64,000 nt of DNA from Brachybacterium sillae (GTDB taxonomy: Bacteria > Actinomycetota > Actinomycetes > Actinomycetales > Dermabacteraceae). The DNA lies in contig NZ_JAFEUW010000001.1 in NCBI RefSeq assembly GCF_025028335.1, forward strand, positions 372,001-436,000, given 5' to 3'. The notes under the pieces are model-generated. The model ran no database searches. It was given only the letters and a program-made list of their open reading frames with translations, and had not been told where the DNA came from. The position numbers were made by a program, and so were the translations under genes. Every line of letters starts with the position of its first letter. Position 1 is the stretch's first letter. Positions 32,093 through 40,714 of this stretch are shown here, piece after piece.

Positions 32093-35070
32093 TAGAGGTT
32101 CCATTTCTCCGGTACTGCCCGCGCGTAGTCGTCGATGCCGATGGCTTCGAAGTGGCGCTTGGCGGACTTGATCTTGGCGAGCTCTGTCGGGCGGAGCTTC
32201 GAGTCGTCGAGCGTGCTCTTCGTCTCTCGGATCATGTAGATCCGGTCCTCGCCGTCCTCCTGCTTGATGATCGCCCAGTCGGGGTTGTACGGGCCGACCG
32301 GGGTGTCGATCTTGAACTTGGCGGGCAGCTTCATGAACAGCTTGATGTCCTCGCGGGAATCGAGCAGCTCCGCGAACTGGCGCTCCACGTCCGAGTCAAA
32401 GACGACGTAGTCGAAGTCGGTCTTCTGAGTGTGCTGCACCTTGTACATCTGGTCGAGGAAGCGCTCCTTCTCCTCCTCACCGTCCTTCTGCAGCTCGCGC
32501 AGCTCGTATACCGAGCCCGCGATCCGCTCGTACTGGACGCCATCGACAAGGAGCGCGCCGAGTTCCGCTTTGAGCACGCGCTTGACCATCGTGATGAAGT
32601 CGTTCGGGTTGCTGATGAACTCGCCCAGCCGGCCGCTGCCGATCAGGATGTCGACGATGGTCTTGCGGGTGAGGGAGGTGGCTTCCTGAAGCTCCGTGAT
32701 GATGTCTGGCAGGTCGTAGCTGCCCTTGAGATCGGCCGAGCGGGTGCCGAGTTCTTCGCCCTTGGCACCGCCTCGCAACACCTTGACTCCGGCGCGGGTG
32801 ACCTGGATGCGCAGCGCGTCGATCTTCGGCGCTTCACGGATCGCCTGGATGGCGTTCTCAATCAGCTGCTTACGCTCGACCTTGACGCGGTAGGTGGTCT
32901 TCTGGCTGATCGTCTCCCAGAACTCCTCGAACTCCGGTGTCGAGTAGAGCTGCTTGTTGAGCACGCGTGGCTGACGCTTGCTGACCGGCTTGACGTACTT
33001 GCCGATGTTCGCGCGCTCGACCAGCTCGATGATGATCGGCTCAGCCCAGACGAAGTCGACGGGCAGGCCGAGGTCGAAGCCGAGTTGGTTCGGCTGGAAC
33101 TTCGGAGTGACAACGCCGTCCTTGTCGATGAAGCCCTTGTCTTTGAGGTGCTCCCAGACGAGGACGGAGCGCTGGTAGCCGAACTGGTCGTCGGTGAGCG
33201 TACCGTTCTCGTCCTGCAGCGGGATCTTCGAGAACTCGGCCCGGCGCACCCGCCCGATCTCGACACCGGCGTCCTTGTACTCGCGCTGGAGCGCGTCTGC
33301 GAACTTCGTGTACGACTCGTTCGCCACGACCGTCAGCGTCGCAACACCACGGTCAGCAACACGGGTGTAGCCGTCAGCGGTCTTGGCGACGGGGAGGCGC
33401 AGGCCACGTCCGAGCGTCTGGCGGCGTTCAACTTCTTTGCCCATTTCACGCAGGGTGCAGATCTGGAAGACGTTCGGGTTGTCCCAGCCCTCGCGCAGGG
33501 CAGAGTGGCTGAAGATGAACCGCACGGGCTCGTTCTCGTCGAGCAGCCGCTGCTTGTCTTGCATGATCAGTTCATAGGCGTCGTCATCGGCCTTAGTGGT
33601 GCCGGACGAGTCCTGGAAGGTGGTCGTCTTGCCGCGTTTGATCTGGGAGAAGTAGGCCCGGCGCAGTTCGCTCGGCGCCTGCGGCAGCAGCTCCTGGTAG
33701 CGCGCGGACTTCGCGCGTTCCTCGACGAAGACCTCGTCGAACCACTGCACGAAGTCGCCGTTGGCATCGTCGTTGTTCGTGCCGTCGCCCAGGTAGCTGG
33801 CGACCTTGTCGACGAAGAAGAGGCTGAGCACCTTGATGCCCTTGGCTCGCAGCTTCGATTCCTTGCGCAGGTGCTCACGGACGGTCTCGCGGATCATCTC
33901 CTTGTAGATCGCGCCGGCCGAGGCGCCGATGCTCTCGCCCTCGTAGAGGAAGCCGTGGGTGGTGAGGTCGACGTAGGCAGGCTCGATGCTCATCTCGTTG
34001 ATGCGCCAGCCCTCGTAGATCGGGTTGTTCGTCAGGCGTGCATCCGACAGCTCCTGGTGCTGCCTCACGCTCACGACCCGGCGCTCAAGCGAGCCATCGG
34101 CCTTGCGGCAGGACAGCTCCAGCCGGGCCGACCACGACGGCTCACGCCGCACCTCAACCAGCTTGATATACGGCGTCGCATCGGCACCCTGCTGGGCGAC
34201 CTCTGCCACAACGATCTGCTTCACCAGCCCGAGATCGTGGGCGTCGACGGGATCGAGGCGGTAGACGACGTTGCGCTGCTTCTTGTGCGTCGCGCTGTAG
34301 CGCAGTGTGAAGACGGGATCGAGTTCGCCGACCGCCGACTGTGAGAGCTGTGACTCCATGTTCTGCGGCTCGTCCATGATCACGACCGGGTGGGTCGCCT
34401 TCAGGTAGTCGATCGGGCGCAGGCCGTTCAGCTTGTCGCGCGTCTGGTGGATGATGCGCGTGTTCGCGTTGCCACGGATCGAGTCGATCGTCATGATCAG
34501 GATCTGCACGTTCGTGGACGTCGCGAATGACTGCACCTCCTCGGCGCTCTTGCCGCTATAGATGGAGGCATCGAAGGTGATGCCGTGCGGCTTGTAGAGG
34601 TTCTCGAAGTGCTCGCGCATGAGCCGGATGCTCGTGCTGACGCCCTCGCGGATCGCCACGCTGGGCACGAGGATCACGAACTTCGTGAAGTTGTACCGGA
34701 CGGCCAGATCAAAGATCGTGCGCAGGTAGACGTAGGTCTTACCCGTACCGGTCTCCATCTCGATATCGAAGTCGAGCGCGTCGCCCGCGAGCGACGGCGC
34801 GACCTCGAGGCCGTTGCGATCCTGCACACGTTGCAGGTTCGCGAGGATCAGGTCGCGGTCGAGCACGAGGCTGTTACCGACCGCACCGACCTCCTGCGTG
34901 AGATCGATATCGAGTGCGGCCTGATCCGAGTCGGGCAGTACCGCTGCACCACGCAGGGTGGTGACCAGCTTCTCTGCGTCCTTCGGCTGCCCGTCGAACA
35001 GGTCGACCACGGACGCGATTGCATCCAGCTGATACGGCTGACTGGCGTCGAACTTGAACCCGCTGCTCAT
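32092..35070 (-). CDS. type III restriction enzyme Res-like helicase-nuclease
   Basis: A 992-residue protein. The superfamily II helicase core has Walker A METGTGKTY (residues 105-113), VVIMDEPQN as motif II, TLRYSATHK as motif III and LREMGKEVERRQTLGRGLRLP as motifs V-VI. The C-terminus carries a PD-(D/E)xK nuclease: NPDWAII and RETKST. This is the layout of type III Res subunits (R.EcoP1I class). The start ATG at 35070 overlaps the stop of the methyltransferase as TGATG; a GTG one codon earlier is equally possible. With the methyltransferase it should form a type III-like complex that cuts DNA lacking the host mark. Confidence 0.9.
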   Translation of the reverse strand: MSSGFKFDASQPYQLDAIASVVDLFDGQPKDAEKLVTTLRGAAVLPDSDQAALDIDLTQEVGAVGNSLVLDRDLILANLQRVQDRNGLEVAPSLAGDALDFDIEMETGTGKTYVYLRTIFDLAVRYNFTKFVILVPSVAIREGVSTSIRLMREHFENLYKPHGITFDASIYSGKSAEEVQSFATSTNVQILIMTIDSIRGNANTRIIHQTRDKLNGLRPIDYLKATHPVVIMDEPQNMESQLSQSAVGELDPVFTLRYSATHKKQRNVVYRLDPVDAHDLGLVKQIVVAEVAQQGADATPYIKLVEVRREPSWSARLELSCRKADGSLERRVVSVRQHQELSDARLTNNPIYEGWRINEMSIEPAYVDLTTHGFLYEGESIGASAGAIYKEMIRETVREHLRKESKLRAKGIKVLSLFFVDKVASYLGDGTNNDDANGDFVQWFDEVFVEERAKSARYQELLPQAPSELRRAYFSQIKRGKTTTFQDSSGTTKADDDAYELIMQDKQRLLDENEPVRFIFSHSALREGWDNPNVFQICTLREMGKEVERRQTLGRGLRLPVAKTADGYTRVADRGVATLTVVANESYTKFADALQREYKDAGVEIGRVRRAEFSKIPLQDENGTLTDDQFGYQRSVLVWEHLKDKGFIDKDGVVTPKFQPNQLGFDLGLPVDFVWAEPIIIELVERANIGKYVKPVSKRQPRVLNKQLYSTPEFEEFWETISQKTTYRVKVERKQLIENAIQAIREAPKIDALRIQVTRAGVKVLRGGAKGEELGTRSADLKGSYDLPDIITELQEATSLTRKTIVDILIGSGRLGEFISNPNDFITMVKRVLKAELGALLVDGVQYERIAGSVYELRELQKDGEEEKERFLDQMYKVQHTQKTDFDYVVFDSDVERQFAELLDSREDIKLFMKLPAKFKIDTPVGPYNPDWAIIKQEDGEDRIYMIRETKSTLDDSKLRPTELAKIKSAKRHFEAIGIDDYARAVPEKWNL

Positions 35071-37034
35071 CACGCCGTCCAGAGCTCAATGCCCTTGCTC
35101 TTGCAGAGCTGGGCCAGGTTGGTCTTGAGTTCGTCATCGCCCTGGAATGCGTCCTCGAGCACGATGATCCGCGTCGGAGACTCATCAACAAGCGCACGGA
35201 GCTGCTCGAGCGTCGGCTTCACGTGCTCGTTCAGGTACGCCAGCACGGCGACATCTCCGTCACGGTCACGCACAAGCCGGACGTCTAGGCCACCGACCTC
35301 AGCAGGCGAGATGTCCTCGGACAGCGAGTAGCCCTGCTTGAGCAGGATCTCAGTGAGCAGCTCATCGGCCGACGCATCGTCAGTCGCACTGTCACGAAGA
35401 CTGAGCAGGTGCTGCTGAAGCGCGTCTTCCTCGACATCGCTCGAGAGCCTCCACTTCGAGAAGTTCGTATCGGCCAGACGAAACGCGCGGAATCCAGTAT
35501 CGAGTGCCTCATCGCGCGCCTTGATGTACAGCGCGAAGTCCTTCGCGACCTTCTCTCCCGCCAGTTCGATTCGTCGCCTGGAGATTGCTGCGATGGAGTC
35601 GAAGCCCGCACCGCGCGCCTCCGACCCAACGGGCGTGGGCTCGGGCAGCTGTACCTGAATGAAACGGCGAGAACCACCGTCGCGAGCGTTTTGCTCCATC
35701 ACTGCGTGTGCGCTTGTCCCCGAGCCCGCAAAGAAGTCAAGAACGATCGAGTCCTTAGAGGTCGTCCCGATCTGAACGAGGTCAGCCAGGAAAGGAACCG
35801 GCTTGGGGCCATCGAAGTAGCGGCCGCCGAGAAGCTCCTTGAGTTGCTTAGTCGCAGTGCTCGTGCTGTAAGCAGGCTTGAAGAAGATGGACTTCGGCTT
35901 GCTGCTGGGGAGATCGCCAAGATCAGGGCGCTGCTTCTTATAGAACTGCCAGCCGTTACTTGTGTGCTTCAGGATCAGGTTGTGCTTCTCAGCATTCAGC
36001 TTGGCCTTGCTCCAGTACCAGCTGAGTTCATCGCCCGCCGGGTTAAGTGGCCACAAAGTGTCGTGTGCCGGGTCCTTCGGCTCATCGTCTTCAGTGACGT
36101 AGAAGTCACCGGTCTCCGGATCGATGAAAATCGGGTACCAGAGCTTCGGCCGCTTGCTTCGCGGAGCGTTGACGCCAGTGGCGCGAAGGTTGTCTGCTTC
36201 CTTGAACAGGCCGTGATCGTCCTCTTGCCACTCAGCGAGGACCTTCTCCTCGTCGACGGGGAACTTGTTCAGCACACAGGCCGCCTTGTTGCGAGCGCAT
36301 GCGATGACGAACTCATGGGTTTCAGCGAAGCCGAAGGCATCCTGATTGCCCTTGAGATTCATGATCACGGGGAAGGCGCCGAGGACATTGTCGGACCCGA
36401 AGATCTCCTCGCAGAGACGGACGAGGTGGGCGAGTTCGTTCTCGTCGATCGAGATGAACATGATACCGTCCTGTGTCAGTAGGTTCCGCGCGAGCTTCAG
36501 GCGCGGGTACATCATGTTGAGCCAGTTGGAGTGGTAGCGGCCCTCGGTCTCGGCGTTCGTCGTGACCTTCTTGCCCTCCTCGTTGACCTGACGTGTCCAC
36601 TCGAGGTAGGTGTCGAGACCTTCCTTGTAGTTGTCCGGGTAGACGAAGTCCTTGCCGGTGTTGTACGGAGGGTCGATGTAGATCATCTTGATCTTCGCGT
36701 GGTAGTGCTTCTGCAGAATCTTGAGCACTTCGAGGTTGTCACCCTCGATGAAGACGTTCTTCGTCGTGTCCCAGTCCTTCGAGTTCTCGAAGTCCGGCTT
36801 CAGCGTCGCCGTGGTCGGCTCCTGCGCTGCTCGCAGGGCGCGCTTCTTGCCGGGCCAGAACAGTCCGAAACGCTCGGTGCTATCGGCTACGTCGCCGTCG
36901 AGCAGTTCCTTGAGTTTCTCGACATCCACCTTGCCGTCGGCGATAGCCTCGGGAATCAGATCGGCAAGCTGCGCCGCCAGCTCGGTCCGGAAGTTCGGAG
37001 TAGTGGATGGTGTTTCGTAGATCTCGTCAGTCAT
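35070..37034 (-). CDS. type III-like site-specific DNA (adenine) methyltransferase, Mod-like
   Basis: A 654-residue beta-class N6-adenine methyltransferase. Motif IV DPPYNTG is at residues 121-127 and comes before the AdoMet site DFFAGSGTSAHAV at residue 433, the beta-class order typical of type III Mod. NVFIEGDNLEVLKIL precedes motif IV, and MFISIDENELAHLVRLCEEIFG is standard. The 300 residues between the two catalytic motifs hold the target-recognition part. It should methylate one strand of an asymmetric site and give the Res subunit its specificity. The gene lies between a SNF2-type helicase and Res, with overlap to Res and a 60-base gap to the helicase. Confidence 0.9.
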   Translation of the reverse strand: MTDEIYETPSTTPNFRTELAAQLADLIPEAIADGKVDVEKLKELLDGDVADSTERFGLFWPGKKRALRAAQEPTTATLKPDFENSKDWDTTKNVFIEGDNLEVLKILQKHYHAKIKMIYIDPPYNTGKDFVYPDNYKEGLDTYLEWTRQVNEEGKKVTTNAETEGRYHSNWLNMMYPRLKLARNLLTQDGIMFISIDENELAHLVRLCEEIFGSDNVLGAFPVIMNLKGNQDAFGFAETHEFVIACARNKAACVLNKFPVDEEKVLAEWQEDDHGLFKEADNLRATGVNAPRSKRPKLWYPIFIDPETGDFYVTEDDEPKDPAHDTLWPLNPAGDELSWYWSKAKLNAEKHNLILKHTSNGWQFYKKQRPDLGDLPSSKPKSIFFKPAYSTSTATKQLKELLGGRYFDGPKPVPFLADLVQIGTTSKDSIVLDFFAGSGTSAHAVMEQNARDGGSRRFIQVQLPEPTPVGSEARGAGFDSIAAISRRRIELAGEKVAKDFALYIKARDEALDTGFRAFRLADTNFSKWRLSSDVEEDALQQHLLSLRDSATDDASADELLTEILLKQGYSLSEDISPAEVGGLDVRLVRDRDGDVAVLAYLNEHVKPTLEQLRALVDESPTRIIVLEDAFQGDDELKTNLAQLCKSKGIELWTA

Positions 37035-37094
37035 TCGGGTGATTCTCTTTCATGATTTTAACAATTTGCGTCGGGTTTGTGAATGATCCGTGGT

Positions 37095-39995
37095 CTATGT
37101 GACAACCCGCCAGCGAATCGTGAACAGGTGCTCGGTCTCCTGGGTGCCCTGGAGAGCCTGCTCGATCAGCTCGAGGTATTTGTCGGCCTCGGCGCGGAGC
37201 TTCTTGCGCGCGTCCCGGAAGTCCTCGTCGGCCTCCTCGGCACGCTGCTCCCACTTCCGGGCCTCTTTCTTGAGTCGTAGCTGCTCCATCGGGTCGTCGG
37301 CCTGCCGGGCGAGCTTGCGGGCTTCCTTCTCCTTGGCCCGGTACTCACGGATCTTGCCTTCGTGCTCGGCCTTGCGATCCTGCTGATTGCGGTAGAGCAG
37401 TTCCTCCTGCTGGTCGTAGTAGCGGGAGTTGCGGCCCTGGACTTCCTTCTCCAGCTCCGCCCGTCGAGTGTCCAGGTGCGGCGTGAAGCGTGCCGCGTCG
37501 ATCGCCACCGGCTGCGTCCCAACATCAATACAGGCCAGGTCGAGGATGTCTGCGACGTATTCCTCGTCGAGCCACCGGCCGTCGTCGGTCAGCGCGCCGG
37601 CGAGCATGTAGGACTCGGAGATGTCCTCATCGCGTGCCTTCATGCGGAAGGTCGCAACGCTCACCGTCAGCTCACCGCTCGCGCCCTCCAGCGCCCGGAT
37701 CGCGCTGCTCACACGCTCCGACTGGCTCAGCGAGAACGTCAGCTCCCGCGCTGGCGTGTCATGGGTCTTCGAGGCCTCGTTCACGTGCTGGGCCAGCGGG
37801 CTCGCGTAGCGGTACTGGTGGGCGTTCTCCAGCGGCTGTGACTTGAAGAAGTAGCGCCCGGTCGGCGCGTCCTTCACCGGCGAATGGTTCAACACGAAGG
37901 TGCGCCCATCGCCCTCGAAGGTCGCGTACTCGTCCAGCTCGTGCCGGGTCACCGCGAGCAGGAGGCGCTCGAACTTGTTGAGCACCTCGCCGGACTGTGT
38001 GTCATACGCCTTGAGGCGATCCTGGACATGGGGGTCGAGGTTGTCGAAGACCTTCGCCTTGGCGCTGGCCATCTCACGTGAGATCTCGCCCGCGTACTGT
38101 TCCTCCAGCTCCCTGAACGCCGAGTCCAACTCCTCGGCGGTCCTGCAGCGGGTGAGGATGTCGCTGATCGTCTTCTCGAAGTCCAGGCCATCCTCGATCG
38201 CTCCGAGCACCTCGTCGCTCGCGCCGAAGACGCTGGAGAACAGCTGGAACTTGTTCGTCAGCAACTCCAGGATGCGCTGCTCGGCGATGTTGCCCTTGTT
38301 CGAGAAGTTCACGACGACGACGTTGTGCTTCTGTCCGAAGCGGTGCACGCGTCCGATGCGCTGCTCAACCCGCTGCGGGTTCCAGGGCAGGTCATAGTTG
38401 ACGAGCATCGAGCAGAACTGCAGGTTGATGCCCTCCGCCGCCGCCTCGGTCGCAATCATGATCGTGCCCTCGGTGCGGAAGTAATCCACGAGCGCCTTGC
38501 GGCGATCCACTGCGGCGATGCCGGTGATCAGGTCACCGTCCTTGTTCTTCTCCAGCCACGCCTGGTAGATCGCAGTCTGCTCAGGCCCGTTATTCGAGCC
38601 GTTGAACAAGACGAGTCCCTCGCCACGACCGGCTTCACGCAACGAGCGGGCGATGTACTCCTGCGTCTTGGTCGAGTCCGTGAAGATGATGGCCTTCTCA
38701 GGAGCACCCAGCTCACGCAGCCGCTCGAAGCCAAGGTCGAGCGCCTCACCAAGCTTGACCGCCTTCTGGTTCTCCGTGATCGAACGAGCAAGCGCCGCGT
38801 ACTCGCGCAGCTCGGCAACCTCAGCACGCATCGCCTCCAGCAGCGACGCGTCCAGCGGCAACGACGACGAGCGGGAACCGTTGGCGGTGCCGTCGATCTC
38901 CTCGGCTTCCTCCAACTCCTCGCTGGTGATCTCATCGTCGACGGCGAAGTCGGCTGCCACGAGGCCACCGCGACCATCGCGGCGCCGCCCGGCCGCAACC
39001 TCGTCCGCCAGGCGGTTCGCAATGTTCTCCAGCGTGCTCGCGACCGCATAGGTCGACGATCCGAGGCGCTTACGGATGATCAGGGCAGAGAGGTGACGCT
39101 GGCTGCCCGCGAAGGCGAACAGCTCGTCGCGCTGCAGGTAGTCGTTCACCAGGTCGTAGAGCCGCACCTCATCCGGCGACGGGGTGAACTCGACCGTCAG
39201 CGGCAGGCGCTTGGTGAAGTGGATGTACTTGTCGACGTCACGCCGCAGCGTGCGCTTCGAAACCGCCGCGACCCGCTCCACCAGGTCGTCGTCACCGCCA
39301 AGGTCGCGATTCTTGACATACCGCTCACGGAACGCATCAAGCGAGTAAAAGTAGTCCGGGTCAAAGATCGACACCAGCCCGTACAGCTCCTCGAGCTTGT
39401 TCTGCAGCGGCGTCGCCGTCAGCAGCACCGTCTTGTGGGCGCCCTTGACGATGTGCGCCACCGCCTCGGCAGCCTTCGTCTTACCCGTCCAGTAGTTCCG
39501 TAGCCTGTGTGCTTCGTCCGCGACTACGAGATCCCATGCCTTGAGCAGTGAGGTCTCGTGCCGGAGCGCGAACTCGTAGGAGCAGATCAGCACCTGCGCC
39601 GAGCGACCGCCCGCAGCAGCAAGCAGCGCGTCCTTCGACTTCGGGTCGAGGATGGCAGACGGGATCAGGAACTTCTCGTACAGCTCCTGCTGCCACTGCT
39701 GCCGCAGGCTCGACGGGGCAACGATCAGGAGGCTGCGGCGGCGCTCGGCCCAGTACTGCGATATGACGATGCCCGCCTCGATCGTCTTACCGAGACCCAC
39801 CTCGTCAGCGAGGATCACGCCCGGCAGGAACGGTGTCTGCAACGCGAACAACGCCGCATCGATCTGATGCGGCTTCGGCTCCACCTGGGCATCGAACAGC
39901 AGGCCGGCGAGCTTGCCGACGTGATCGTTCGCGTAGCTGCGCTGCAGCTCGTGGGCGTAGTACTTCGCCTGGTAGTCAGTCAGCTGGGAGGTCAT
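37095..39995 (-). CDS. SNF2-family helicase (DrmD/RapA-like)
   Basis: A 966-residue SNF2/Swi2 ATPase. Walker A is ADEVGLGKT (residues 63-71), motif II DEAH at 160-163, motif III LLTATPLQN, and motifs V-VI NYDLPWNPQRVEQRIGRVHR with FGQ after it. The C-terminal 150 residues are a charged coiled coil rich in Glu, Arg and Lys. The overall layout resembles DrmD, the SNF2 protein that precedes the methyltransferase in class 1 DISARM, and the RNA polymerase recycler RapA. The position before a DNA methyltransferase favours the DISARM-like reading, but DrmA, DrmB and DrmC are absent. GGAGG lies eight bases before the ATG. Confidence 0.88.
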   Translation of the reverse strand: MTSQLTDYQAKYYAHELQRSYANDHVGKLAGLLFDAQVEPKPHQIDAALFALQTPFLPGVILADEVGLGKTIEAGIVISQYWAERRRSLLIVAPSSLRQQWQQELYEKFLIPSAILDPKSKDALLAAAGGRSAQVLICSYEFALRHETSLLKAWDLVVADEAHRLRNYWTGKTKAAEAVAHIVKGAHKTVLLTATPLQNKLEELYGLVSIFDPDYFYSLDAFRERYVKNRDLGGDDDLVERVAAVSKRTLRRDVDKYIHFTKRLPLTVEFTPSPDEVRLYDLVNDYLQRDELFAFAGSQRHLSALIIRKRLGSSTYAVASTLENIANRLADEVAAGRRRDGRGGLVAADFAVDDEITSEELEEAEEIDGTANGSRSSSLPLDASLLEAMRAEVAELREYAALARSITENQKAVKLGEALDLGFERLRELGAPEKAIIFTDSTKTQEYIARSLREAGRGEGLVLFNGSNNGPEQTAIYQAWLEKNKDGDLITGIAAVDRRKALVDYFRTEGTIMIATEAAAEGINLQFCSMLVNYDLPWNPQRVEQRIGRVHRFGQKHNVVVVNFSNKGNIAEQRILELLTNKFQLFSSVFGASDEVLGAIEDGLDFEKTISDILTRCRTAEELDSAFRELEEQYAGEISREMASAKAKVFDNLDPHVQDRLKAYDTQSGEVLNKFERLLLAVTRHELDEYATFEGDGRTFVLNHSPVKDAPTGRYFFKSQPLENAHQYRYASPLAQHVNEASKTHDTPARELTFSLSQSERVSSAIRALEGASGELTVSVATFRMKARDEDISESYMLAGALTDDGRWLDEEYVADILDLACIDVGTQPVAIDAARFTPHLDTRRAELEKEVQGRNSRYYDQQEELLYRNQQDRKAEHEGKIREYRAKEKEARKLARQADDPMEQLRLKKEARKWEQRAEEADEDFRDARKKLRAEADKYLELIEQALQGTQETEHLFTIRWRVVT

Positions 39996-40150
39996 CAGCG
40001 TGCCCTCCGAGCAGGCCTTCGCGAGCGCAACGAAACCGCGGCGGCTCGGTGGCAGCCGCAGCGGGATGGTCGTGCCACTCTGCGCTTCATCGGGTTGTGC
40101 TCCTCCGCGCCGAGGGCGCGTCTGAAGTTGTGCTCATAGTGCCGTGTCCT
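39996..40150 (-). promoter_or_regulatory. 155-base leader of the defence operon
   Basis: Between the promoter at 40151-40178 and the SNF2 gene. A minus-strand ATG near 40133 opens a 16-codon frame (MSTTSDAPSARRSTTR), and another at about 40090 opens a 31-codon frame rich in Arg whose TGA overlaps the SNF2 ATG. These could be leader peptides or chance. No family was recognised. Confidence 0.3.
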
Positions 40151-40178
40151 ACGCTACTGGCGGTCACTGACAGATCAA
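40151..40178 (-). promoter_or_regulatory. candidate promoter of the defence operon
   Basis: On the minus strand, TTGATC (40178-40173) and TAGCGT (40156-40151) are separated by 16 bases, matching a -35/-10 pair. It is the only good pair upstream of the SNF2 gene and lies next to the integrase remnant. Confidence 0.45.
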
Positions 40179-40567
40179 GCGAGAGCTCGAGGGCGCTACC
40201 GCCGACCACGACAGCGTCCTGACCAACCTCTCCGACGCACTCACCCTGGCGGAGGACTGCGACCAGCTCTACAAGTCAGCACCAGAGCACATCAAGCGAC
40301 AGCTCAACCAGGTCTTCTACGAGGTCGTGCGCATCAACCCCGACGAGCACGGACAGCTCCGCACCCAGGGCGAACTGGCCGAGCCGTTCAACCAGCTCCT
40401 CAACCCCGCACTGCGCCTCCACGCCGCACATGCCGCCAGCCAGCGCACCATTCCCGCCAACGCGAAGAGGCCCGCCCCGAAGGGCGAGCCTCTCGCTCAC
40501 GAACCCGAGAACCGGGAGCCAACCCTCACCGGCATTTTCCATGCCAGAGGTTTCACTCCGGGATCAA
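40171..40567 (+). pseudogene. C-terminal remnant of a large serine recombinase (integrase)
   Basis: The frame is open after a TGA at 40168 and encodes IKRELEGATADHDSVLTNLS, DALTLAEDCDQLYKSAPEHI and KRQLNQVFYEVVRIN, then AEPFNQLLNP. This is the coiled-coil/C-terminal part of large serine recombinases found in actinobacterial phages and integrative elements. The catalytic resolvase domain and zinc ribbon are gone. The frame runs straight into the 3' end of the tRNA-Ala gene without its own stop. The piece shows that an integrative element once used, or rearranged next to, this tRNA gene, and it probably brought the defence genes beside it. Confidence 0.72.
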
Positions 40568-40643
40568 TGGTGGAGCTAAGGGGATTCGAACCCCTGACCT
40601 CTTCCATGCCATGGAAGCGCGCTACCAACTGCGCCATAGCCCC
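40568..40643 (-). tRNA. tRNA-Ala (anticodon GGC)
   Basis: A complete cloverleaf on the minus strand. The acceptor stem GGGGCTA pairs with TAGCTCC (one G-U), and the D arm GCGCAGTTGGTAGCGC is standard. The anticodon stem CTTCC/GGAAG holds the loop ATGGCAT with anticodon GGC, and the T arm is AGGGGTTCGAATCCCCT. The CCA end is encoded. It reads GCC alanine codons. The serine-integrase remnant touches its 3' end. Confidence 0.95.
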
Positions 40644-40714
40644 GTGGGTGTTGCCTCGGTCCGGAGACTCGCTCCTCGCCGCGGCGACCGTTCAAGCTTA
40701 GCGCCGATCCGCCG

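Noticed and set aside
31891-34344. An 817-residue open frame on the plus strand
   Set aside because: Antisense to the Res gene and the start of the OLD gene. Leu/Val/Asp/Arg repeats reflect the reverse of its codons; no start site or family.
30217-40178. Calling the operon DISARM
   Set aside because: The SNF2-methyltransferase start is DISARM-like, but the defining DrmA, DrmB (DUF1998) and DrmC (PLD) genes are absent.
40276-40542. An 88-residue minus-strand frame
   Set aside because: Complement of the integrase remnant; no ribosome-binding site or family.
40327-40701. A 124-residue open frame ending beyond the tRNA
   Set aside because: The part MVELRGFEPLTSSMP is the well-known false translation of a tRNA gene. 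Only the upstream integrase remnant is meaningful.
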